A stretch of DNA of 64,000 nt from Asterella californica (GCA_036924285.1 JAYKYS010000002.1:34580501-34644500), one strand, 5' to 3'; positions 9,988-20,250 are shown, counted from the first letter of the stretch. Numbers and translations are program-made. The notes: generated from the sequence alone by a model not told the origin.

Positions 9988-12566
9988 TTACATCTCTTCG
10001 TCTGAGAATCTCTAAGGGTTTGTCGGTTCCGCTCATGTCTTGAACGAACCGTTAAAAACTGTACTGAGTACTTATCATCAGGACTCCGAACTCTGGCATA
10101 ATGAGACCCATCATTCATCACCTTTGTCTCCATTCGAACAGCGGTGATGTATGGTTGGCCCAGTATGACAGGATAGGAGGCAGATGACTGTACAAAGAAA
10201 TGCTGATCAACCTCTACATCTCCAATCCTCACACGCATATTAGGACAAGCTCCGTATAACTCACCCTTCTGATTATTTGCTGCACGAAGTACCCAACCAT
10301 GATTCCTTTCGATTAGCCACTGCCTCTTCTCATACACCTCTTTGGAAATGATGTTGATCTCCGACCCGTGATCCACAAGTGCAGGTACTGGTTCAGAAAG
10401 TCCCCCAAGTCGAACCTGCGTCTCAGTTGTCGCTCTTGCCCAATGCTTTTCTTTGAAATCGCTGTCCGCGCTTGACCTATCCTCCTCATACTCTTCATCT
10501 TCATTCTCAATAACAGCAGGACCAGCAACCCATGCCTCATACTTATCACCTCTGAACGGATCAACACCAATAGCATCTACTACTCCAACCATCTGACTAC
10601 TCACTTGTTCAGTCAACACCACCTGTCTCTTTCTCTTCATGATGTCTATTATCAACTCATGAAACTCTCTCTTTGCGATACCAAGCACTTCACGAAGAGT
10701 AAACTCAACTCTAGCATCCAAAATGCGTTGCTCCAGAACAGCACGCAAGTCTGTTGTTGTTTCAATGTCTGCCGCTAACTTGTAAGCTGGAGCTTTTCCC
10801 TTTTCCTGTGCTGTAAACCTTTTCCCTCGCACTCTATCCGCAGCAGTAGGCTCTTGTGGCAAATCCTGTACACCTTCCATAGGATCTACTGCAGGTGGTG
10901 GAGCTGTAGAGGTAGAAGGTATATTCTCTGCAGCAGGAAATCTACCAGCTGGTACAGATGGTGATGGTTCCGCTGCTCTCCTCCTCGTAACTCTCCGACG
11001 GTCACTGTCCTCTGGTACTCCTGCATCTAAATCAGAAGCATCCCGTCTTCTTTTGTCTTCCATCATGGCATCCTGTTCACTGCTCGCTTCTAAAAATGCT
11101 CGAATAGAAGTTGCATCCACTGGGTCTCTCCATCCAGTAGCTCTCCTAATGCTTTCAGCACCTCTCTTCATCATTTCAACCGGAACCTCAACAGCCTGCT
11201 CAACCATAGTTGGATTAGAGCGTACCTCAACTCTCCCAGTATACACATCAGCCTCTGCAGAACCCGCAATCATCGCTGTAGTATTCGCACCAGTAAGTGC
11301 TGGAAGAGAACTCCTCATTCCTCCTCTCCCAAAATATGTGTTCAGAGGCTGCCCTGTGGCGGTTAAGTACAACCTGTTATTCTGATAGTTGACTACGCCC
11401 TCTCGCAAGGCAACCGCCAAGTCTTGACAGTCTCCTCTGAGATGATCTGGACTGTCGCACCAAATACATCTCCTGGTAAAGGTTCCTCCTATAGGTCGAG
11501 CACCAGGTGCAACTGGTCGTTGGTCTCTCCTCAGGTCTGCCATCTCAACCCTCAAATCTCTTAGCTGTTGAGTGAGTTCTTCTATCAAGTTATGTTGATT
11601 TCGATTCTCAACAGGTCGCTGCTGCTGTCTAGGTCCTCTCTGTGCTGGATTAGGTACTACAGGCGCTTGAGGTATCACTATAGGTGCTTGAGGAACCACT
11701 ATAGGTGCCTGAGGAACCACTATAGGTGCCTGAGGTATTGTAGGAGGAGCTACATGAACTGGAGGAGCTACTCTCTGCTGCTCTGGTAAGGTTTCTAGCT
11801 GTAACACCATCCTACCACGACGTTGCCTAGCAAGGGTAGATACTGCTTCTTCCACTCTCCTCCAATCAGATGTAACTCCCCCTTCAGTCCCTCGATCAGC
11901 CAACATGAAACAAAGCCTATCTGCTGTGAACTCATCCAGAGCCCCCAAGAACAACTCCGTCTTCCTAGCATCCAGCGTCAACTTTTCTAGACCAGAAAGC
12001 TGAGAGTATCTCTTCTCAAACTCACGAATTACCTCATTCAATCCCATGGAACGTCCAGGCTGACGCTCTATCCAGTCCATGAGAGTTCTTCTGGTGACTC
12101 TTTCAGAGTCCTCTTCTAGAAACTCTTCTCTCAATGCACGCTCAAACAAAGTCCACCCACCTAGATGTCTTCTCTGTAAATTTCTCACCTTCTCTCTCAG
12201 TTCAGGGACAACAGTCAACTCAAAGCTCAGAATTACCTCAACTTCAGGTGCCCTGACCAACTCCATCTCACCCACATACTCCCGTAGGTACCTAGTAACA
12301 TCTCTTCCATCAAATCGTCCACACCGACCAACAATTGCTTGTAATGCTCTTGTGGACTTCTGCTCAGCTCCCCCAATTGCAGGCTGCTGCTGAATCAAGG
12401 CAGCCAACGCCTGAAGAATCTGAGACGTGTCTACAGCAGGCTGTGTTGTTGCTGTTGGAACCGCTGTAGGCCCTCCTTGAGAGCCAATTCCATCTTGACC
12501 AGGAGTCCCTTGAACAGGAGCACCTTGAGCAGCAGCTACACCTTGTACGGCAGCACTGTGATCCAT
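9963..12566 (-). CDS. Element C gag-protease polyprotein (ORF1, 867 aa)
   Basis: ATG at 12566 lies 62 bp inside the 5' LTR, just past the PBS; the frame is intact to TAG at 9963. The first about 240 residues form a gag core with a helical region. A proline-rich stretch of repeated PQAPIV units (about 275-305) and a CCHC zinc knuckle (C-x2-C-x4-H-x4-C, about residue 367) follow; the knuckle binds RNA. The C-terminal quarter is a retropepsin with Asp-His-Gly-Ser (about residue 730) in place of the common Asp-Thr/Ser-Gly. Element B has the same DHGS, so it is a lineage feature, not damage. The last codons overlap ORF2 across the slippery heptamer at 9981-9987. Confidence 0.9.
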   Translation of the reverse strand: MDHSAAVQGVAAAQGAPVQGTPGQDGIGSQGGPTAVPTATTQPAVDTSQILQALAALIQQQPAIGGAEQKSTRALQAIVGRCGRFDGRDVTRYLREYVGEMELVRAPEVEVILSFELTVVPELREKVRNLQRRHLGGWTLFERALREEFLEEDSERVTRRTLMDWIERQPGRSMGLNEVIREFEKRYSQLSGLEKLTLDARKTELFLGALDEFTADRLCFMLADRGTEGGVTSDWRRVEEAVSTLARQRRGRMVLQLETLPEQQRVAPPVHVAPPTIPQAPIVVPQAPIVVPQAPIVIPQAPVVPNPAQRGPRQQQRPVENRNQHNLIEELTQQLRDLRVEMADLRRDQRPVAPGARPIGGTFTRRCIWCDSPDHLRGDCQDLAVALREGVVNYQNNRLYLTATGQPLNTYFGRGGMRSSLPALTGANTTAMIAGSAEADVYTGRVEVRSNPTMVEQAVEVPVEMMKRGAESIRRATGWRDPVDATSIRAFLEASSEQDAMMEDKRRRDASDLDAGVPEDSDRRRVTRRRAAEPSPSVPAGRFPAAENIPSTSTAPPPAVDPMEGVQDLPQEPTAADRVRGKRFTAQEKGKAPAYKLAADIETTTDLRAVLEQRILDARVEFTLREVLGIAKREFHELIIDIMKRKRQVVLTEQVSSQMVGVVDAIGVDPFRGDKYEAWVAGPAVIENEDEEYEEDRSSADSDFKEKHWARATTETQVRLGGLSEPVPALVDHGSEINIISKEVYEKRQWLIERNHGWVLRAANNQKGELYGACPNMRVRIGDVEVDQHFFVQSSASYPVILGQPYITAVRMETKVMNDGSHYARVRSPDDKYSVQFLTVRSRHERNRQTLRDSQTKRCKGFRSPLL
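9981..9987 (-). promoter_or_regulatory. Probable -1 ribosomal frameshift site (GGGTTTT)
   Basis: In the ORF1 frame the heptamer reads G GGT TTT, which fits X XXY YYZ. Slipping back one base moves the ribosome exactly into the open pol frame; a TAA immediately upstream closes that frame on the other side. ORF1 stops 15 nt later. A downstream stem or pseudoknot was not worked out. Confidence 0.7.
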
Positions 12567-12608
12567 CTTCTCAATTCAGTCAATTCTCCAAATCAATCAC
12601 CCCAATAG

Positions 12609-12626
12609 CTCTCAGTGGAAGCACCA
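12609..12626 (-). promoter_or_regulatory. Primer-binding site of element C
   Basis: TGGTGCTTCCACTGAGAG on the - strand, two bases after the 5' LTR. It starts with TGG as expected for pairing to a tRNA CCA end. I could not assign the tRNA. Confidence 0.65.
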
Positions 12627-13411
12627 GATGTCGAGTTGAGAGTCTTTCTTGGGGAGGGCGGACCTCCTGACTGTGATCGATCAGAGAAAAATGACCAGAA
12701 AAGAAAATAGGTTGCTGCTGACGATGTGATCTCGAAACACTGCTCCTTGTGCTCACCAATTACAAAAACAAGCACTCAAACACACCCTGGGTACACACAT
12801 AGGTCTCTCAAGATTCATTTAACTTTATTACAGTGTCGTCTGCACCACCAATTTCTCCAACTGTACAGAAAATCTCTCTCTTCCTCTCCTGCGCACCTGT
12901 CTTCACCCGTCAAGCCAAAAGTCTACCCAGTACGTCTCAATCTGAACCTAATAGAGAAATTCGGACCCCTGAATCTTATTCCTCTCCTTGCCCCAACTGA
13001 AACTCTCAGAAATCTGATCCAACGTCGATCAAAAGTCCCCTGTAGATTTCCAAACGATCTCTCAATAGAATTGTCTCCTGAGAGTAATTTCTCCCCAAAA
13101 TAGTTTATTTAAACAACGTCCAAGCCTAAAACTCATGCCTCTCTCTCTTACAATGCTCTCCCAATTCAATCTGTCAGCAATTTGATCTTCCCCCAGCTTC
13201 TTAGCTTCTCCTCCGTATTCCGCTTCCGCTCTCTCAGAAAACCTTCCTTTGCAAAAAAAAACTCTCCTCTCGATCCCAAGTCGCCGCAGGTATTTTACCT
13301 AAAAGTAAAGACCCCAGCTTAAGCTGCCCCTTGCTGTCCTTATCAGCGTAGTCACTTATCAGAAGCAGGGCCTTAGCTAAGCTGCCCCCCTCTTAAACTC
13401 TAATTCTCCTC

Positions 13412-13998
13412 CTTCCGCCTCCGCTGTAATCTTCCGCTTCAAGCTTCTGTTGTAATCTTCCGCTTCCATTGTAGTTTTCCGCTTCCACTGTAATATTCCG
13501 CTTCAAGCTTCCGCGATAATCTTCCGCTTCCGCTGTAGTTTTCCGCTTCCGCTGTAATATTCCGCTTCAAGCTTCCGCTGTAGTTTTCCGCTTCCGCTGT
13601 AATATTCCGCTTCAAGCTTCCGCGATAATCTTCCGCTTCCGCTGTAGTTTTCCGCTTCCGCTGTAACCTTCCGCTTCAAGCTTCCGCGATAATCTTCCGC
13701 TTCCGCTGTAGTTTTCCGCTTCCACTGTAATATTCCGCTTCAAGCTTCCGCGGTAATCTTCCGCTTCCGCTGTAGTTTTCCGCTTCCGCTGTAATATTCC
13801 GCTTCAAGCTTCCGCGATAATCTTCCGCTTCCGCTGTAGTTTTCCGCTTCCGCTGTAATCTTCCGCTTCAAGCTTCCGCGGTAATCTTCCGCTTCCGCTG
13901 TAGTTTTCCGCTTCCGCTGTAATATTCCGCTTCAAGCTTCCGCGATAATCTTCCGCTTCCGCTGTAGTTTTCCGCTTCCGGTGTAATCTTTCGCTTTA
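13412..13998. repeat. About 64-bp tandem satellite inside the C 5' LTR
   Basis: Same CTTCCGCTTCCGCTGTA-type units as at 4777-5410, with a different number and order of variants. The right boundary is TTTCGCTTTAATTTTAAGG in both LTRs. Confidence 0.85.
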
Positions 13999-14360
13999 AT
14001 TTTAAGGCCCCATCTAAAGCTGTTCCTCTGCTGTCCTTATGCGTGCATAATATTCAGCAAAAGTTTCCCGTGCCCTCGATGCCATCTTGATGCCACCCTG
14101 AATATACTACAAGCCATCCAATGTAGGCCGAAGCCCCAACACTTATGAGGCTACCCCACAGGGCTCACAGCCCCCTCATATGCACACCAGGTATCTCCCA
14201 TAGTATATTCAGGATGGCATGCGGAGGCTTAGGCCAGGAAGCCCACGATTAAGAGAGATACCGGTCTCCCGTCCCTAGATATGCAGGACGTGGCTGCATA
14301 TCCAACATAGACTCCCTTCCAGGAGGCCAACATGCCGGAATAGGAACCAGAGGTCAGGGG

Positions 14361-14410
14361 GGATTGATCCTGAGACCACTTCCCTCCTAGGCAGGCGCCC
14401 TATCACTGGG
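14361..14410 (-). other. tRNA-like A/B box pair, second LTR copy
   Basis: Identical in position and boxes to 5771-5820: the B-box-like complement at 14361-14370 and the A-box-like complement ending at 14410. Confidence 0.4.
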
Positions 14411-14917
14411 ATGGCCTTTGGTTCCGTTCAAGAAGGTAAAAACTTTTGTACATATGTTTACCTGAAGAAATTTTTCTGTAAGATCTTTACTAGTCTTTCC
14501 TACACTAACTTCTCTATACAACTCCGTTTTTAATGAACAAGGAGTCAAAACTATAGTATTTGTGAACACCTACACGCTCACGCTATCCGATTCTGAGTTC
14601 GAGTCACGAACCAGAATCGACAGATTTCCCTCTTTCACATATTTCACAGCCTAAAACTCGTACTAACTATTGCTTAAAACACTTTCTGTCAAAACTAGAA
14701 GCATGAGGTCGCTCTCCTCGTCGAGCTTTGCATTCTGGTGTCTCTCGACTCCTTTAGGGGTTATATTCTAACCCAAGCTTGGGGGCAGCTTGTCAAGCAT
14801 AGCCCCAGCTTAGCTCCTGCCTAGCTTGTTAAGCTGCAGGGCACCTTCCTTTACATAATATAGAAAAAAGTCTCTCTGCAATACTTTTCACTGTATAGAC
14901 CTATGTACAATACGACA

Positions 14918-14921
14918 ACGG
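14918..14921 (+). repeat. Target-site duplication of element C (right copy)
   Basis: ACGG, partner of 3990-3993. Confidence 0.8.
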
Positions 14922-16146
14922 CAATGATTGTTTGTATCAGTGGCGGTTCTTACCATTTGGATTGAAGAACGCCCCTGCTGAGTTCCAAAGGGTGATGGAC
15001 AGAATCCTAGCAGGATTAGATTTTGTCAAATGTTATATTGACGACATCTTAGTCTATAGTGCTACAATGGAGGAGCACGAGAGACACTTACGGGATGTGT
15101 TTGAGCGGTTGAGAGCTCATGGGTTGAAGTTACACCCTGGGAAGTGTAAGTTCTTCCAGGAGTTGGTAGAGTATCTGGGTCACACCATCTATCCAGGTGG
15201 ATTGGGTGTTCAACAGACGAAGGTTGAGGCTATCGCACGTATCCCACGTCCCACAGATGTGAGTCGAGTTCGAGCATTTGTTGGTTTGGCGAACTTTTAT
15301 CGTCGGTACGTGAAGGGTTTTAGTGCAATTGCGAAGCCGTTGACCAAGTTGATGAAGGTGGACCAGGAGTGGCAGTGGGGAGATGAGCAGGAGCGAGCTT
15401 TTGTAGAGCTCAAGGATAGGTTGACATCTGCTCCCATCTTGAGGAGACCCGTTAGGGGGCGTCCTTTCCAACTGCACACAGATTGGAGTATGTTGGGACT
15501 TGGAGCAGTGCTGACTCAGCATGATGATGAGAAAAAGGAGTTCGTGGTGTCATATGCCAGTCGCTGCAATAATTCAGCGGAGGCGAGGTATAGTTCGTAT
15601 GAGGGAGAGTGTTTGGCGGCAGTGTGGGCTGTTGCACACTTTCGATGTTATCTGTTTGGGAACCCCTTTACTCTCATCACTGATCACCAGCCGCTCAAGT
15701 GGTTGATGGAGTCCGACAAGCTTACAGGGAAGCTTGCACGATGGGCTCTGATCTTACAGGAGTATGACTTCCAGGTAGTACATAGACCTGGAGTTGCAAA
15801 CCTAGATGCCGATGGGTTGAGTCGCAACTCGTGCACGAGTCAGCAGGATCAGACTGGGGCTCGATGGCATGACGAGGTTGATGAGGAGATACTGTCAGGG
15901 TGGCATGCATCTGCCTTTCTTTGTGTGTTGGTCATGAACTCTAGTATGGAGGGCCAAGTTGTATCTTTCTCTGGTCAGAGAGTAGATGATGAGTCTCCAG
16001 ATCCTGAGGGTGGAGATGGTGTTCCAGATCAGCGAGATATCCATGATGATGTGATCGTGATGGAGTATCTACGTACTGGTGTGGTAGTAAGTACAGTAAG
16101 TGCCAAGGAGCGAGATCGTGTCCTTCAACGAGCGAAGAGATTTTGA
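14918..16146 (+). pseudogene. Element D RT C-terminal half and RNase H
   Basis: Continues the RT broken at 3993, directly after the ACGG duplication. An RFLPFGLKNAPAEF stretch and the catalytic Tyr-Ile-Asp-Asp box (near 15037) complete the RT palm. The connection domain and RNase H follow (His-Thr-Asp-Trp-Ser near 15475, later TDHQPLKW), then a variable acidic linker (about 15840-16100). The frame ends in TGA at 16144-16146 but is open again at once in the same phase into integrase. Polymerase residues appear intact. Confidence 0.88.
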
Positions 16147-17184
16147 CGAGAAGGACGACATGTACTTCGAGTGTGGGATGATGGGAGGGTACGGATAGTG
16201 CCACATCCATCCCAGAGGACACAGTTAGTACGACATGCCCATGAGGAGCTTGGACATTTTGGAGTGAAACGTACACATAGCTTACTCCAAGGACAGTATT
16301 GGTGGCGTGGTATGCACATCGATGTGCAACAGTTTGTCGTACGATGTGTGGTTTGTGATCGAGTATGAGCATCATTTAATGCTCATACTCCACAGTTACA
16401 CCCCTTACCGATTATGGGGTTGGGTTACCGTTGGAGTTTGGATTTTGCGGGACCCTTACCGTTGACCGTACGTCACCACCGGTATGTGTTGGTGATGGTG
16501 GAGCACTTCTCCAAGTGGATTGAGTTGGTGGCATTATCAGACAAGGCGAGTGAAGGGACAGCGTATGCGTTCTTAGATCGAGTGCTGAGTCGTTTTGGAG
16601 CACCAGCTGAAGTGCTGACAGACCAAGGTACAGAGTTCCTTGGTGAGTTTCAGGCCTTGTGTGATCAGGCGCTGATTGATCATCGGACTACATCTCGAGA
16701 TCATCCTGAGGCGGATGGTTTGGCGGAGAGGGTAGTTCAGACGGTGAAGAGAGGATTGCGCAAGTATGGCTTGCAAAAGGGCCACTTGAGAGACTGGGAT
16801 GTGCAGTTACCATGGTTGGCTATGGGCTACCGTTTCAGCCGACAAGCGTCTTTGGCTTCTTTCTCACCGTATTTTCTATTGTATGGCCGAGATCCAGATC
16901 TACCTTCGGCCATTCGTCGTGATTCTGCTGAGGTGCTGGACCTTGATGACCCGGATATGTGGGTGAGAGCATGTTCTCAACGAGTAGAGACATTTCGGAG
17001 AGTTATGCCTATGGCTTTTGAGAACCTAGCGATTGCCCAGCATAGAGACACGTTGCAATATGCGACTATCCAAGGAGGAGGTTATCGGCTGTCGATTCGT
17101 AGGTTTCATCCTGGCGATTATATCTATCTACAGCAGACTGCACCGACGACGTTGGACGTGATCGCAGGGCGCACTATTTTATGA
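16147..17184 (+). pseudogene. Element D integrase
   Basis: Same frame as the RT. The N-terminal HHCC zinc module spans about 16225-16360 (H..H spacing and CVVC). TGA at 16366-16368 interrupts it, then the catalytic core runs from about 16410. Asp is in a LDFAGP stretch, Asp in a LTDQGTEF stretch and Glu in an ADGLAERV stretch, so the D,D,E triad is complete. The C-terminal part carries a DYIYL-type SH3-like segment. TGA at 17182-17184 separates it from the PHD region in the same phase. Each TGA is one transition away from CGA (Arg). Confidence 0.87.
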
Positions 17185-17433
17185 GTGCGTGAGGTGTTAC
17201 CTTCTAGAGTACTCATGTTAGAGGGCCGTGATGGTGTTGTGTGGAAGGACCATGTGCGTAATTGCGCACCATGTCATCTTCCCAACATCGATGGTACCGT
17301 TGACCCAAGCTTAGCAGTTGTACGCGCGGGCTTGAGGTGTATGTTGTGTGGGTCTGCCGGTGGAGCAGTCCGTATGTTGGTGTGTGATGGTTGTTCGAGA
17401 GGTTGGCACATGTCATGTTTGACTCCACCGATT
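17185..17433 (+). pseudogene. Element D C-terminal tail with partial PHD-type zinc finger
   Basis: In phase with integrase past the TGA at 17182. After about 50 residues comes C-x2-C-x11-C-x2-C-x4-H-x2-C (17338-17418) with the Trp before His and the LTPP after the last Cys that are typical of PHD fingers. This gives six of the eight zinc ligands. The final C-x2-C is missing because the sequence turns into GT-rich DNA at about 17434. PHD fingers commonly read histone H3 tails, so this domain may occupy the targeting role that a chromodomain plays in chromoviruses. That role is inference. Confidence 0.7.
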
Positions 17434-17540
17434 GTGATACACTTGTGTATGTGTATGACATCATCCATGTGTTATGTGTATGTGTGGTGTACCTCTGACA
17501 GCGATGTATGTTGTGTAGCGATGTGTATGCGCACGACAGA
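17434..17540. other. GT-rich spacer between element D and a copia fragment
   Basis: TGTGTATG-type simple sequence with no motif I recognise. It marks the breakpoint where D lost its 3' end and the copia element lost its 5' end. Confidence 0.5.
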
Positions 17541-18408
17541 GTTCAGTTTCTGGAACACAACGAAATGTTATACCTCTCTCAGGCAAGATACACAGAAAGT
17601 ATACTTCAGGATTTCTAGATGGAGAAGTGCAAGCCTGCGCCTACTCCTATGGTTATCTCAAAGGAGTGGCAAAGTTCTTATGTTGATGATGAGCAGGCAG
17701 ATGCAACAGAGTTCAGGAAGCTGATCGGGAAGTTAATTTATCTGGCTGTCACTACAAGACCAGATATTTCGTTTGCAATCAGCAAACTCAGTCAGAATAT
17801 GGAGCTCCCACACTTATGCATATGAGGGCAGCAAAGAAAGTTTTGCGCTACCTCAGGGGAACTATCAGCTATGGGCTCAGATATAGCTCAGATAAGTCAC
17901 TTGGACTTGTTGGATTTACAGATGCTGATTGGGCAGGTGATTCTACAGATCGTAAATCAATGTCTGGATTCGCATTTATGCTGGGAGGAGGTGTCATTAC
18001 TTGGCAGTGTAAAAAGCAGCCAACTATTGCTTTATCCTCCTCTGGAGCAGAATATCGTGGCCTGTGTAATGCAGCACGAGAGGCCATTTGGCTAAGATGG
18101 ATGTTGGAAGATGTAGGTGTCAACAAGACACTCCAACAGTAATCTGGACTGATAGCATGAGTGCAATAGCATTGGCAAAAAATCCAGTGCACCATGCTAG
18201 AACAATGCACATTGAAGTGCAAGTCCACTTCATCAGGGAGAAAATAATTTCGGGAGAGGTTGTTACTCAATGGGTAACAACTGATGATCAAACTGCTGAT
18301 ATATTCACCAAGCCTTTGTCTTCAGACAGGTTTAAAAAATTGAGACTTGAACTTGGTGTATATTCAGTACCACTGACATTAAGAGGGGGTGTTAAAAATA
18401 ATGTCTAG
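17541..18408 (+). pseudogene. Ty1/copia RT end and RNase H fragment
   Basis: 5'-truncated copia pol. The RT C-terminus (YLSQ.RY..ILQDF, a stop, then CKPAPTPM) is followed by a TRPDISFA stretch and a complete copia RNase H with TDADWAGD, WQCKKQP..ALSS and ADIFTKPL hallmarks. Frames change near 17820 and 18088 and there is an in-frame stop near 17617, so it is broken. The coding end overlaps the polypurine tract (AAGAGGGGG, 18381-18389) immediately before the LTR. The ADWAG-type RNase H is typical of plant copia elements. Confidence 0.88.
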
Positions 18409-18644
18409 TCTATAGTCACCTCTATAAGTCACATCTATAGTCACCTCTATAAGTCACATCTATAGTCATCTCTATAGTCACCTCTATAGGCACATCTCTA
18501 TGACTAGTGACTGACTAGTGACTAACCTCTGTCCATAGGTTAGAGTATATAACAACCCCCTCTTGGGAGATGATGAGTCGACTGATCCCTTTACTGATGT
18601 ATCTTCTATAATGGAAAGTATTCACTTGGTTTGGTTCTTTAACA
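18390..18644 (+). repeat. 3' LTR of the copia element (255 bp)
   Basis: Begins TGTTAAA and ends TTTAACA, a perfect 7-bp terminal inverted repeat, directly after the polypurine tract. Near its start it contains four to five copies of a CTATAGTCACCTCTATAAGT unit (about 18409-18500). A TATA box lies at 18546-18552. The 5' LTR is absent. Confidence 0.85.
18546..18552 (+). promoter_or_regulatory. TATA box of the copia LTR
   Basis: TATATAA about 90 bp before the LTR end, the expected promoter element. Confidence 0.55.
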
Positions 18645-19500
18645 ACCTTCCCTTTGACCTTAGTCCATCGAACGCATCATGCAATGTTGCAAAATATTAA
18701 AAATCTTTTAGGTAATGGACTATCTTCTCATAGTGCACATGTTTGATACGAAACTGACTCGTTGATTTCTTGTGAACAGAGCTTATCTTGGCCATGCCTC
18801 CACCACTCTCGAGTTGATCAATCAGTGTCCCAAACTCACTCTTGACATCTCATCGTTCTCTTTTGAAGCTTACATCGTGGACAAAAGAAGCTTGTGCAAG
18901 TTTGATAGAATCTCCAATTGCGACTGATTAATAAAATGCTCCACTATCCTTCAACTCGGAGTCTTTCCTGCTTAATCTTCAAGTAAAAAATCTCTCCTGC
19001 TTAAGATCAATTAATTGTGAAGATGTCAAGATGATGCATACTAATTCACATTTTATATTATGGTTGTATCTTAACATTAGTACAGTCATGTTTGAAAAGT
19101 ACCATATACGAACGTGGACATCATAAAGTACCCTTATGATGACGGTTCAAACATTCATTCTGTTTTCCGTAAAATATCTCAAAAGTGAATTATGGTCTAT
19201 CGTCCTTTGGATGTCCAGGTATTTTACGGCTGATGTTTGAGACCCGAGACCTGCAAGTCAAGCTATAAACAAATATCTCATTTTATTCTTAATTAGCTAT
19301 AATGAACTTAAAAGAAGATGTATTTTTAAAGTGAAAATATCATTTTTGAATTTTCAAGAACTTTTTTACTCAAAAACTTAAAAAGAATTATAAAATAATC
19401 TATTTTACAAAAATAATCTATTTTACAAAAATAAACTTTTAGATTTTTCCTTTTTAGAATAGGATATATCATATTTTACATATACCTATGTTTAACAAAG

Positions 19501-20250
19501 TCAACTAGCGAACTCTTCTTGAGGATTGCTTGGTCTTCTTGGTAGTCTCTTGTGCGTTTTGATCTCAAAGTAGTGGAATCCTTGCTGTCGTTCTATGCCT
19601 TGTTTATGTCCAGATGTGTTACTAGCTCCCTCGTTAGATCGTTTGCTCTTTGATCTCAAGGTAGTAGAATCTGTGTTGTTGTTATGTGTACTCTCTGACC
19701 TCAAGCTAGTGAAATCCATGTTGCCGTCATTGGAACTTCGAGTAAGTTCTAGCGTTCGGATCTCGTGCTTGAAGGTTGTAAATGTATACATATATATAGT
19801 TCTAGTACTATGTCTTGCTAGGTCGAGGAAATCTGGTACTTGGCTCCCTTCGAGGACTTCTCTTCCGTCTCCACACTCTCTAACCTAAGGATAGTTGAAT
19901 CAATGCTTCAATTACTGGAAGAAGATTCTAACGTCTTGATCTAGTGCTTGGAGATTGGATACATAATTCTGTTTTGTTAGCAATCGACCTTGTCAAGAGA
20001 AATATTATATTAATCTCTTTGAGAAGACTGATTTGCCGTCTCTACACTTAGGAATATAAATGTGTGTTTTTTGTCATCTTAGATATGTGTGTTTTTCTGG
20101 TCACAAGGTAGTAGAATTCTTGCTGTTCAATAATGGATTAACCCAAGATTCTTAAAGTTATCCATCTCTTCGAGCTTTTGTGTGCTCTAGATACGTAATT
20201 CATCTTTCAATCTTGAAGTTCGGATCTAGTATCCATCTCTTATATGCACT
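19501..20250. repeat. Degenerate repeat block, possibly leucine-rich-repeat-like
   Basis: A GATCTCAAGGTAGTAGAATC-like motif recurs near 19561, 19650, 19697, 19875 and 20099. A second motif, TCTAACGTTCGGATCTAGTGCTTG-like, recurs near 19750 and 19930. On the + strand the repeats translate to Leu-x-x-Leu-rich text in one frame (19595-19888), which would fit a decayed leucine-rich repeat gene. Stops are frequent and the reading is weak. Confidence 0.4.

Larger units (their letters stand above)
3994..14917 (-). mobile_element. Element C: Ty3/gypsy retrotransposon, nearly complete, inserted in element D
   Basis: 10.9-kb element on the - strand with LTRs at 12629-14917 (5') and 3994-6327 (3'), a PBS, a polypurine tract, gag-protease ORF 9963-12566 and a pol ORF in the -1 frame down to 6373. 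LTR ends are TGTCG...CGACA. Outside the internal satellite array the LTRs differ by roughly a dozen substitutions by eye, so insertion is fairly recent. One TAG (8875-8877) breaks pol. It is the same lineage as element B: proteins are alignable end to end, and the 3' sequence before the polypurine tract is shared. Confidence 0.93.
12629..14917 (-). repeat. 5' LTR of element C (2289 bp)
   Basis: Counterpart of 3994-6327. Followed on the - strand by the PBS and ORF1. Flanked at 14918 by ACGG, the target duplication. Confidence 0.93.
784..17433 (+). mobile_element. Element D: Ty3/gypsy retrotransposon carrying a DNA methyltransferase (split, truncated)
   Basis: Internal region of a + strand gypsy element in the order protease, C5-cytosine DNA methyltransferase, RT, RNase H, integrase, partial PHD finger. 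It is interrupted by element C at 3994-14917. The two RT halves join in frame across a 4-bp duplication (ACGG). The left end is cut by an X LTR, so gag and the 5' LTR are missing. The right end is lost in GT-rich sequence next to a copia fragment, so no 3' LTR is seen. In-frame stops lie at 1762, 2500, 3422, 16144, 16366 and 17182, and there is a frame change near 3320-3340. The copy cannot be autonomous. Confidence 0.85.

Noticed and set aside
17434..17540. Short 3' LTR of element D
   Set aside because: Begins with TG-rich and ends near CACGACA, but only about 105 bp of GT-rich sequence with no polypurine tract and no second copy.
18645..18649. Copia target-site duplication
   Set aside because: The 5' end of the element is lost, so no partner can be compared.
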